A DNA stretch of 48,996 bases from a virus: positions 1-48,996 of IMG/VR virus record IMGVR_UViG_3300042938_000328, one strand, 5' to 3'. The translations under genes were made by a program, and so were the position numbers. Below are positions 42,589 through 48,996 of the stretch, piece after piece; position 1 is the first letter of the stretch; each line of letters opens with the position of its first letter. The notes under the pieces are model-generated. The model was not told where the DNA came from and did not search any database. It worked only from the letters and a program-made list of their open reading frames with translations.

Positions 42589-42880
42589 AGTGTAAGATTA
42601 TTGCTATTGTTATTACTAGTATCGAAGGAATTGTCAAGTCTGCAATCAATGCTTTAAGAGTCCAGTATTTCGGATTCAACCCACCCAACACACTCATATC
42701 TTTCCTCAACTTACTTGGAGATGCCTCAATGTTCCGATGCTCGGATTGAGCAATCTCCCTGCCAGCAAATAAGAATATCCCTGCAATAGCTCCGATAAAC
42801 GGGTCTTTTGTCAGAGCATATCCGATTCCTTGGAACGCAAGACAGATTAAGATATGAGATATGTTAAGGTAGTTTTTCAA
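42575..42880 (-). CDS. Membrane protein, two hydrophobic segments, 101 aa
   Basis: Starts MKNYLNISHILICLAFQGIG. One segment spans roughly residues 9-42 (with GAIAGIFLFAGREIAQ) and another is near the C-terminus (IPSILVITIAIILHYAI). It could be a second holin or a fibre-linked membrane protein, but it is adjacent to fibre genes rather than to the lysis cassette. It begins directly after the S74 fibre stop. Confidence 0.55.
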   Translation of the reverse strand: MKNYLNISHILICLAFQGIGYALTKDPFIGAIAGIFLFAGREIAQSEHRNIEASPSKLRKDMSVLGGLNPKYWTLKALIADLTIPSILVITIAIILHYAIR

Positions 42881-44179
42881 CTATTTAGCTTTCAATGCTG
42901 CAACTTCAGCAGAGAGTTCTTGGATAGCTTTGAGCATTGGAGCAATCAGTTCTTCGTAACCGATAGAAAGAACATCATCTCCACCTTTTACAGAGTGATC
43001 TTGGAATCCACCGAAATCAATGCCTTTAGAGTCAAGAACTGCTTTTACCTCTTGAGCAATCAAACCATGATGGAATCGGCTACGCTTCTTTGATCCATCG
43101 TGAGTGATGTTAGCAAGTTTTACGTCTTCCAGCCACTTGTCTTTAAGAACAACGTATGCTTCGTATGCAGCAAGTTCTTCTGCGTATTTAGCTTTGTCTT
43201 CGTCAGAAGCATCTTCTTTGAGTTCTGTTGGTTTAACAACAGATTTAGGTGCTTCTGGACGATAATCTTCACGCAAGTCCCACTTAAAATCAACTGGACG
43301 AAGTGCGTTTACGAACTCAAGACCAAGAGTTGTGTCACGAATATCAGCTTTATCACGGATGTCAGAACGATTTTGGACTGCTCCGTATGCGTAAGTTGTA
43401 GTAGCTGCATCTCCAAGCTGGATTTGGTTATCTCCAGTTACTTGAGCGTTATATCCAAATCCACCAATATTTGAAAATGTTGTATTGTTGGAAAGCGCAA
43501 ATGTACCGCTTGCCGTATTGTAGTTTCCAGTTGTGTTGGAGTCGAGTGCGTTTACACCGCTTGCAGTATTTTCAATACCAGTTGTGTTTGCGAAAAGTGC
43601 GGTTGAACCGCTTGCAGTGTTGGCGTTTCCAGTTGTGTTTGATGCTAATGCTGATGCACCGCTTGCAGTATTTTGATATCCAGTTGTGTTATCTCGAAGT
43701 GCGACTGAACCGCTTGCAGTGTTGCTGTATCCAGTTGTATTATCTAGAAGAGAAGTTACTCCTAACGCTACATTTTGATAGCCAGTTGTGTTGGACTGGA
43801 GTGCAGCTACTCCATTGGCTGTGTTGTTGTATCCAGTTGTGTTGAGCTGGAGTGCGGATACACCAACTGCCGTGTTGTCTGCTCCAGTTGTGTTGTATTG
43901 GAGTGCGGTTGCTCCATTGGCTGTGTTGTTGGTTCCAATTGTATTGAACTGGAGTGCATTTACACCAGTAGCTGTGTTTTGTAATCCAGTTGTATTGGTT
44001 AAAAGCGCATTTCTTCCAACTGCCGTGTTTTGAAGTCCAGTTGTGTTTGCAAGCAGTGCGTCTCTGCCAATTGTTGTATTGCTTACAATATTTCCTGACC
44101 CCATTCCAACAGTAAGCCCGTTGATAAGCGTGTCTTTGTCGAGGTTGATTACGTTAGTTGTTGCTTTTGTGAGTGCCAT
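42881..44179 (-). CDS. Tail fibre/spike with 17-residue repeats and S74 chaperone domain
   Basis: A 432-residue trimeric-type fibre. Residues 45-231 are eleven 17-residue NTTGxxNTAxGxxALxx repeats, the beta-helix-like head repeat also seen in bacterial trimeric adhesins. The C-terminal domain carries RSDIRDKADIRDTTLG, the autocleaving Ser272 and Lys277 dyad of the S74 intramolecular chaperone, then SRFHHGLIAQEVKAVLDSKG and a coiled coil ending SAEVAALKAK. The chaperone folds the trimer and is normally cut away. Host-receptor binding is the likely role. Confidence 0.88.
   Translation of the reverse strand: MALTKATTNVINLDKDTLINGLTVGMGSGNIVSNTTIGRDALLANTTGLQNTAVGRNALLTNTTGLQNTATGVNALQFNTIGTNNTANGATALQYNTTGADNTAVGVSALQLNTTGYNNTANGVAALQSNTTGYQNVALGVTSLLDNTTGYSNTASGSVALRDNTTGYQNTASGASALASNTTGNANTASGSTALFANTTGIENTASGVNALDSNTTGNYNTASGTFALSNNTTFSNIGGFGYNAQVTGDNQIQLGDAATTTYAYGAVQNRSDIRDKADIRDTTLGLEFVNALRPVDFKWDLREDYRPEAPKSVVKPTELKEDASDEDKAKYAEELAAYEAYVVLKDKWLEDVKLANITHDGSKKRSRFHHGLIAQEVKAVLDSKGIDFGGFQDHSVKGGDDVLSIGYEELIAPMLKAIQELSAEVAALKAK
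43487..44047 (-). repeat. Eleven tandem 51-bp repeats inside the S74 fibre gene
   Basis: The 17-residue protein repeat is mirrored in DNA as eleven units of exactly 51 bp, with the plus-strand core CCAGTTGTGTT recurring in nearly all. Units differ at several bases, so they are old rather than newly amplified. The block could gain or lose units by recombination, changing fibre length. Confidence 0.9.
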
Positions 44180-44219
44180 AATTTTAGTTTTCTATTTTAG
44201 TTGATTAGTTGTTTGTTTG

Positions 44220-46511
44220 TTAAGCTACAGATAGTGATACTATGGTTATTTCTGATCCAGATGGAATAGGTGTCGAGAAAGTTAATGTCCTTGGGATTAT
44301 ATTGTCAATTGTGTAATTTGTTGATTTTTGGTAAATGCCATCTACATGAACCAAGTATGCTGGAGCAAGTATAGACAATGCACCAGTAATTGCAAATACT
44401 GTTTGAATACCATCTCCTGTATATGCCCATGCGTTACCAAAGTTTGTTGGTGGCAATACACCAGTTGCACCTGTGCTTCCTTGCGTTCCAACTCCAGTTG
44501 CACCTGTGGCCCCAGCCAAACCAGTTGCACCGACTAAACCAGAACTAACAATTGCAAAAATTAAGTTTTGTGCATCAATAAATTGTGAAATTCCTCCAGA
44601 AGTTACGAGCGTTACTGGAATAGAAATGTTGCTATTTAAAGTAACAACTGGAGTTGCTGTAATTTCCCAAGTTTGAAAATTAGTTGAGTTGCCTTGATCC
44701 TGAATGACAAATTTATCTCCTGTCTTGAACAACGGGAAGAAAACGTCAATATCATTCCCAAGTGAGTCAAGATGTGAAAGAGTTACATTCGTTGCAGAGT
44801 TTTGGGTAAGATTATTCCAAATAATCCGTCCGTTTGCTGGAACTCCTGAAATATTTACCGCATCTGCTTGGTAGTTATAGAACGATGACGATTGACCGGG
44901 CAATCCTGTGGCACCGACCAAACCCGTGGCCCCTGTCGGGCCACCAGATGGGCCTGTGGCCCCTTGAATGCCATTCAACGACACAATAACGATTGTTGAT
45001 CCAACAGGAACAGCACTTGACATTACAAGAACATAAGGAATTCCAGCAGTAATTGAATAGTTATTTGGATCTTGAGTTACCCCATCTATACAAACCAAAT
45101 ACCCAATAGGATTAGTTGTTGTCGCACCAGAAATGTTAAATGTTGTTCCACCAGCACTAGAAGACCAACGCATTCCCCCAACTGGGCCTGCATTTCCTTG
45201 CGGGCCTTGGATGCCAGTGCTTCCAGTCGCACCCAATCCACCATCACCAGTAATTCCGATCATCCAATCCGCAAAGTTTCCGCTTCCTTGGACTTTATCT
45301 ACTTGTAGCTTTACCCACGAATCGTTTACTTCAATAACAATTCCCTCAACCCAATCCCACGGATATGCTGAGTCAGCAACTGCACGGAGTCGAGATCCGT
45401 ATGTCCACCCAATAGGGGCAGTTGGGCTAAAGTAAAATTGCTTGTATCCAAGAGTGATATTATGTGCAGTAAAACTTTGACGAACAATTACTGGAGAAAT
45501 GCCAGTTGCGCCATCAACTCCGTTTATCCCAGACGCGCCAGTGCTACCCTGCAAACCGATTCCAGTTGAACCGATTGGCCCAACAATGCTAACAATAACA
45601 ATCTGTGTTCCACTTGGAACGGCAGATGACATTGTAAGAGTGTATGGAGAACCAGAATTAATTGTATAATTATTGGGATCTTGAGTGATACCATCTAAAG
45701 CCACTAAATAAGCTGTCTCTAAAAGACTTGTTGCTCCAGAAATTTGAAAAATAGTTTGTGAGCCATTTCCTGTGTATGCCCAACGCTGACCGCCTCCAGC
45801 AGCGGTTCCAGAGATGCCTTGAGGCCCAGTGGCCCCAGTGGCCCCACCCGGTGTTCCTTGCAACCCCGTGGCCCCTTGAACACCAGTGCTTCCAGTACTT
45901 CCAGTTACGCTCAAACCAGTCGCTCCAACAACACCAGTTGAACCGCGTTGTCCTGTAGCACCAGTGCTTCCAATTACGCTTAAACCACTTGCGCCAGTTG
46001 GGCCTGTGGCCCCAGTGGCCCCTGCTCTGCTAGAAAGCTCAACAATAGTAAGAAATGATCCAGATGGAATGGGGGTTGAAAATGTTAATACTCTCGGAAG
46101 ACTTGTGGAAATAGTATATCCAATTGGGTCTTGAACAACGCCATCAATATATGCCAAATAACCAACATTGTTTGGTTGGTGCGCTCCCGGTAAAGGAAAT
46201 GTAGTTTGACCACTTCCAGAAAAACCCCAACGCAAAAACTCACCACCAGATAAATAGTCGTTAAACAATCGAATAAGATAGCAAAGTAATCCTTCTCCTT
46301 CTTCACGGGGAATGTCATCTACTTCAGCGGTATTGTTGGGATCGCAAGGGATATCCCAAACAACACGTCCATTAACTACGCTTTTGCTAATTGTTCCATA
46401 AAGAGCATAAACAAGGTTGCTAATTAATGAAGGAACGCTTTCGCTTGAAATTTGCGGATATGGGATGTCTTGCCTACAGACATTACTATTTGAATCGTTG
46501 CAACATGACAT
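44220..46511 (-). CDS. Collagen-like tail fibre with four repeated beta modules
   Basis: A 763-residue fibre. After an N-terminal anchor (about 1-92; note CCNDS and CRQDIP cysteines), four homologous modules occur at about 95-160, 243-309, 448-513 and 694-761, each reading W-(S/Y)-x-G-x-G...TxF-x-I-x-GA... then Y-L-x-x-(I/L/V)-D-G-(V/I)-x-Q and a final I-V-x-(S/E)-L. Gly-Xaa-Yaa stretches (GATGATGPTG, GSTGSTGVQG) join them, along with one unique domain near 345-425 and one at 540-660. Trimeric collagen-like shafts with such modules bind host surfaces. Confidence 0.85.
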   Translation of the reverse strand: MSCCNDSNSNVCRQDIPYPQISSESVPSLISNLVYALYGTISKSVVNGRVVWDIPCDPNNTAEVDDIPREEGEGLLCYLIRLFNDYLSGGEFLRWGFSGSGQTTFPLPGAHQPNNVGYLAYIDGVVQDPIGYTISTSLPRVLTFSTPIPSGSFLTIVELSSRAGATGATGPTGASGLSVIGSTGATGQRGSTGVVGATGLSVTGSTGSTGVQGATGLQGTPGGATGATGPQGISGTAAGGGQRWAYTGNGSQTIFQISGATSLLETAYLVALDGITQDPNNYTINSGSPYTLTMSSAVPSGTQIVIVSIVGPIGSTGIGLQGSTGASGINGVDGATGISPVIVRQSFTAHNITLGYKQFYFSPTAPIGWTYGSRLRAVADSAYPWDWVEGIVIEVNDSWVKLQVDKVQGSGNFADWMIGITGDGGLGATGSTGIQGPQGNAGPVGGMRWSSSAGGTTFNISGATTTNPIGYLVCIDGVTQDPNNYSITAGIPYVLVMSSAVPVGSTIVIVSLNGIQGATGPSGGPTGATGLVGATGLPGQSSSFYNYQADAVNISGVPANGRIIWNNLTQNSATNVTLSHLDSLGNDIDVFFPLFKTGDKFVIQDQGNSTNFQTWEITATPVVTLNSNISIPVTLVTSGGISQFIDAQNLIFAIVSSGLVGATGLAGATGATGVGTQGSTGATGVLPPTNFGNAWAYTGDGIQTVFAITGALSILAPAYLVHVDGIYQKSTNYTIDNIIPRTLTFSTPIPSGSEITIVSLSVA

Positions 46512-46535
46512 AATTTCAGAATTCTAATTGTTGTT

Positions 46536-46805
46536 TTACTTAATGCAAGTTTTTTTATTTGTTTTTTTATCTAAAAAGAAATAATGAGGGACAGGGAATA
46601 GCGTTCCATTGACGTTTGGAACATAGAAGTCTTTTCTCTCAATCAAGCCTAACTTTATTCCTGATGTAATTCTTTCTTTACACGCAGTTTTTTTAATGTT
46701 CCAAACTTTGCAAAGTTCGTTTTTAGAATACCATCCCTTTGGTGCTGGATCTGTGCATTTATTGCTTGCCTCTAGTAGAATTTTAAGAAAATCGTTTGGG
46801 GTCAT
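46536..46805 (-). CDS. Helix-turn-helix protein, 89 aa
   Basis: Starts MTPNDFLKILLEASNKCTDP. The centre, KGWYSKNELCKVWNIKKTAC then RITSGIKLGLIERKDFYV, has the helix spacing of a winged-helix DNA-binding domain, with the wing before FYV. It is followed by a short hydrophilic tail. In this location it may act as a regulator for late genes or be a minor structural protein; the DNA-binding call is inferred from pattern. Confidence 0.5.
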   Translation of the reverse strand: MTPNDFLKILLEASNKCTDPAPKGWYSKNELCKVWNIKKTACKERITSGIKLGLIERKDFYVPNVNGTLFPVPHYFFLDKKTNKKTCIK

Positions 46806-46806
46806 G

Positions 46807-47571
46807 TTAAATTGGCATTCTCCATGCTTCTCCTCTTCCTCTTTGCGTTATTTGAAGTGAAGATTGATTAAGCGATTCACAATACTCACCCCAACACCAC
46901 GCTTGACACCAACTGAAAGTGCTTCTTCGGTTTTTAGCGTATTCTAACGCTCCCCTAGACGTTAATGTTCCAATATTGTAGCAAGTTCCACCATGATATG
47001 TTCTGGCATTCTGTATAGCAACACGATGAGTATGTCCCATTACTATTTTACGTCTAGTGCCATTGCAGTATTGTTCTGCCATGTCCCTAGCCGCAGATTC
47101 ACCATAGCAAGTTCCATGAGTAAACCCAATATCTGCTATGTCAACGATCTGTTCAATTCCAGAATAAGGAATTAACCTAGCTTTTAGCTTTTTAGTTGTG
47201 TCTTCAATCGCAGATACAATTTTATGAGCGCAATATGAAGTGACAGAATTTTTACTGTGAGTTAGTTTCCATGCACGATCTTCATGGTTTCCACAAAGAA
47301 CATAAGGATTCTTGCATCCAGCCATTAATTCACGAAGATGCATTAACCCAGTGTCAATGTCTGGAGTTACTTCATCTCCATCACTTCCAGAACCTATTCC
47401 ATTACCCATTAAGGCTGATAAATCAATAAAGTCTCCAAGATGCAGGATTGTATCAGGTGAAAAACGCGATTTAAACGTCATTACAGCTTTCCAAGCATCT
47501 GGGCAACAATATTTCGCATGTGAACAACTAACTGCTAGGACTTTTTTCCACTTGTGGGTGATATTTGCCAT
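46807..47571 (-). CDS. Calcineurin-like metallophosphoesterase
   Basis: A 254-residue phosphoesterase of the calcineurin fold. Motifs run HLGDFID (44-50), GNHED (94-98), THG (151-153) and GHTH (179-182). The usual first motif D-x-H appears as SCSH (15-18), with Cys16 in place of the metal-binding Asp, an odd change. Substrates of phage members include phosphoproteins, nucleotides and nucleic acids; the sequence does not say which. The lysin's TAA is directly followed by this ATG, so it may be expressed with the lysis genes. Confidence 0.85.
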   Translation of the reverse strand: MANITHKWKKVLAVSCSHAKYCCPDAWKAVMTFKSRFSPDTILHLGDFIDLSALMGNGIGSGSDGDEVTPDIDTGLMHLRELMAGCKNPYVLCGNHEDRAWKLTHSKNSVTSYCAHKIVSAIEDTTKKLKARLIPYSGIEQIVDIADIGFTHGTCYGESAARDMAEQYCNGTRRKIVMGHTHRVAIQNARTYHGGTCYNIGTLTSRGALEYAKNRRSTFSWCQAWCWGEYCESLNQSSLQITQRGRGEAWRMPI

Positions 47572-48111
47572 TTATGTATTATCTACTAGTAAGTATGGTA
47601 TTGTTTTTTGGTTGTATCTAGTCATTTCTGAGTAGACGAGATTGATGAATCCGTCCCATTGTGGCGGGTAGATCGTTTGGCAACCCAGCGAGGAGGTCGT
47701 ATTGTATCCTCCCTTGTGGATGTTAATAGCGATTCCCATATCGTCTCCAACCCCATCCCGTGTGACTGGCAACTCTTCTTTTGGGTTAGCAGGTCGAAGC
47801 GCAGGGTAACCACCTCCGGGTTTACTGATGCCATGATTCCCCTTACGGAACCTATGAATGCCCGTTTTAAGCACCGCAATACCCTTCCTGTGAACTGACG
47901 GATCAGTATTAGCATTGAAAGTAGCATGGACGCTTGGAGATAAAAGTATAATCGCATCATCATAGATACCCCTTTGGTTGCCTGATGGAGCGAATGTTTC
48001 GGAGTAGTATCCACGGATTCCGACGAGCGCAACACGATCAACGATTCCCGATTTAATGACCATAGCGAGGGTCTTCTCCTTCGCTTGCTGCGGTCTGGAG
48101 TTTGGAACCAT
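47572..48111 (-). CDS. Putative lysin, L,D-transpeptidase-like
   Basis: A 179-residue protein with IAINIHKGGYNTTSSLGCQTI (His132, Ser141, Gly143, Cys144): the H...S-x-G-C arrangement matches the catalytic pattern of L,D-transpeptidase-like peptidoglycan enzymes. Around it, FRKGNHGISKPGGGYPA is also family-like. It closes a four-gene group with a holin-like gene, a lipoprotein and a hydrophobic protein, all overlapping by 1-4 bases, so a host-lysis role fits. No signal peptide is visible, so export would depend on the holin. A muramidase or other amidase is not excluded. Confidence 0.6.
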   Translation of the reverse strand: MVPNSRPQQAKEKTLAMVIKSGIVDRVALVGIRGYYSETFAPSGNQRGIYDDAIILLSPSVHATFNANTDPSVHRKGIAVLKTGIHRFRKGNHGISKPGGGYPALRPANPKEELPVTRDGVGDDMGIAINIHKGGYNTTSSLGCQTIYPPQWDGFINLVYSEMTRYNQKTIPYLLVDNT

Positions 48112-48281
48112 TATTTACTAAAGTCTTTGGCAAGAATAAGCCCAACTCCAGCAGTGATTGCAGCAAAGAGCAAGCCAATATCACCAAGGTTTCCGTTGCT
48201 CAAAAACTCTTTTCCTGCTTCAGAAACTGCCGCAAGAATAGTAAATACTCCAAGTAGTGTGGTTTTCCAATTTGTTTTCAT
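48111..48281 (-). CDS. Small hydrophobic lysis-cassette protein, 56 aa
   Basis: Starts MKTNWKTTLLGVFTILAAVS and includes NLGDIGLLFAAITAGVGLIL. Two weak hydrophobic helices are separated by a short polar loop. This pattern (KTNWKTT..G..TI..A, then GI.AG.GL..AKD) is widespread among small phage proteins. Start overlaps the lipoprotein stop (ATGA) and stop overlaps the lysin ATG by one base (TAATG), which fixes both ends. It may be a holin, antiholin or membrane anchor. Confidence 0.65.
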   Translation of the reverse strand: MKTNWKTTLLGVFTILAAVSEAGKEFLSNGNLGDIGLLFAAITAGVGLILAKDFSK

Positions 48282-48445
48282 TTTTTTAGTCCTTTAATTT
48301 CTGGCAGTTCATAACAGAACTTGCCGTATTGCGTTTCGATACACACGTTTGGTTGCCCAAGTACAGAACATCCCGTTAAAAATGCCATTCCTAGCATTAT
48401 GAACGATGTTACTATCATTGCTACTACTATTTTTTTTGGTTTCAT
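48278..48445 (-). CDS. Small lipoprotein in lysis cassette, 55 aa
   Basis: Starts MKPKKIVVAMIVTSFIMLGM, a lipoprotein signal with FLTGCSVLG; cleavage before Cys would leave about 30 residues including a pair of cysteines in VCIETQYGKFCYELP, possibly a disulfide. Its place in the cassette suggests an outer-membrane spanin subunit or lysis modulator, but the Pro-rich sequence common in outer spanins is missing. The ATG is chosen over an upstream TTG because it overlaps the holin-like gene's stop. Confidence 0.6.
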   Translation of the reverse strand: MKPKKIVVAMIVTSFIMLGMAFLTGCSVLGQPNVCIETQYGKFCYELPEIKGLKK

Positions 48446-48615
48446 TTTAATATCTGTTTTACCATGTAAATGCAAGTCAAAATACCCGCTATAATACTGA
48501 TTATTCCACCACCAACCCTAATTGAAGTTTCTATTTCTGGCAACATACTTACTATAAATCCTGTTGTCGATACAATCGTACCTAAAATTCCGTGACTGGT
48601 TGCGTTGTCGTTCAT
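48442..48615 (-). CDS. Holin-like small membrane protein, 57 aa
   Basis: Starts MNDNATSHGILGTIVSTTGF, then SMLPEIETSIRVGGGIISII and a charged C-terminus YMVKQILK. Two predicted membrane helices with a short loop match class II holins, which make membrane holes to release the lysin. It is first in the overlapping lysis group. The call rests on size, topology and position, because holins vary greatly in sequence. Confidence 0.65.
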   Translation of the reverse strand: MNDNATSHGILGTIVSTTGFIVSMLPEIETSIRVGGGIISIIAGILTCIYMVKQILK

Positions 48616-48620
48616 TTTAA

Positions 48621-48996
48621 TTATGGGCCAACAATTACATACAACGTGTTTGGGTCTGGGGTCACTATTAAATCGTAACCAGTTTGAGTGATTTCCACTA
48701 GATTTGTCAGTTGCGTTGCCCCTGTAAGACCAGTAATATCCGAGAGAACAATGTTTGCTGGTGTAACCCCTGTGGCTCCTGTGGCTCCGATCCCTGTAGC
48801 ACCTGTCGCTCCCGTGGCTCCTTGGGTTGCTGGTGAAAGAGAACTAACAACTTGAGCAATATTACTATCTTCAAAATGCATTGTTATTGTTCTTCCGCCA
48901 AGATCAATGGCGTAAAATTTAATAACAATTCTATCTGTAACTAAAATATTTGTTGCAGGAACTGGAATAGACCAAAGGTAAAGTTCATTAATTGTT
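48621..48996 (-). CDS. Collagen-like fibre protein, 5' end beyond window
   Basis: The frame is open to the window edge, so the true start is outside. The visible 124 residues show a beta-rich part (INELYLWSIPVPATNILVTD, RIVIKFYAIDLGGRTITMHF), a Gly-Xaa-Yaa segment GATGATGATGIGATGATG and a C-terminal IVLSDITGLTGATQLTNLVE module ending DPNTLYVIVGP. It resembles the end of a tail fibre and shares the collagen-like style of the 763-aa fibre downstream. Five bases separate it from the holin-like gene. Confidence 0.72.
   Translation of the reverse strand, partial: TINELYLWSIPVPATNILVTDRIVIKFYAIDLGGRTITMHFEDSNIAQVVSSLSPATQGATGATGATGIGATGATGVTPANIVLSDITGLTGATQLTNLVEITQTGYDLIVTPDPNTLYVIVGP

Noticed and set aside
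43471-43845. Plus-strand frame of 124 codons rich in Leu, Arg and Gln
   Set aside because: It is the complementary translation of the 51-bp repeats.
43487-44047. Repeat block as CRISPR array
   Set aside because: Units are contiguous 51-bp coding repeats with no spacers and form a fibre protein.
42881-46511. Diversity-generating retroelement acting on the fibres
   Set aside because: No reverse transcriptase gene or template repeat is visible in the window.

Overview
The window reads as most of a tailed double-stranded DNA phage genome. Every gene I can support lies on the minus strand, so transcription runs from about 48,996 towards 1. Terminase (small and large), portal, adaptor- and nozzle-like tail proteins, fibres, a lysis cassette and phage replication and recombination genes are all present. 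The short-tail proteins and the 2,942-residue ejection-type protein suggest a podovirus-like particle. The two lipoproteins with signal peptides suggest a Gram-negative-type host, but the host lineage cannot be named from the sequence. No major capsid gene, scaffold, DNA polymerase or RNA polymerase is visible. Portal and one fibre gene run off the two ends, so the window is probably a circularly permuted or partial genome.

Layout in transcription order. (1) 48,996-46,536: end of a collagen-like fibre, then four overlapping small lysis-type genes (holin-like, lipoprotein, hydrophobic protein, L,D-transpeptidase-like lysin), a metallophosphoesterase and a helix-turn-helix protein. (2) 46,511-42,881: two long fibres, one with four copies of a beta module between collagen-like stretches, the other with eleven 17-residue repeats and an S74 chaperone domain. 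(3) 42,880-30,472: minor virion proteins, including a 1,250-residue adaptor-like protein full of inserted repeats and a nozzle-like protein; a PAPS-reductase-like enzyme and a cysteine-cluster protein sit among them. (4) 30,469-21,641: one giant polyvalent protein with a zinc-peptidase motif, two ADP-ribosyltransferase-like domains and a repeated FMPAE peptide. (5) 21,651-18,684: small accessory genes around palindrome-rich spacers. (6) 18,659-13,719: Erf annealing protein, PD-(D/E)XK exonuclease, DUF1376 protein, DnaB-like helicase and an SSB-like protein. (7) 13,682-9,242: HNH and NUMOD-type genes, a lipoprotein, a PD-(D/E)XK-like protein, RusA, terminase small subunit and an NrdR-like zinc ribbon. 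(8) 9,064-4,771: glycosyltransferase, methyltransferase, MazG, dCMP deaminase and small genes, nearly all joined by ATGA overlaps. (9) 4,778-1: terminase large subunit split by an intein in its P-loop, a zinc-ribbon protein and the portal.

The genes are packed tightly. The longest spacers are about 115-160 bp and they hold the structured elements listed here: a terminator-like hairpin before the DUF1376 gene, NrdR-box-like palindromes, a promoter candidate with a palindrome in its spacer, and a cluster of three palindromes at the junction of late and early genes. No gap reaches 300 bp. Genes whose start does not overlap an upstream gene often lack a Shine-Dalgarno sequence and have A-rich leaders. 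No tRNA, rRNA, CRISPR array, integrase or insertion sequence was found.
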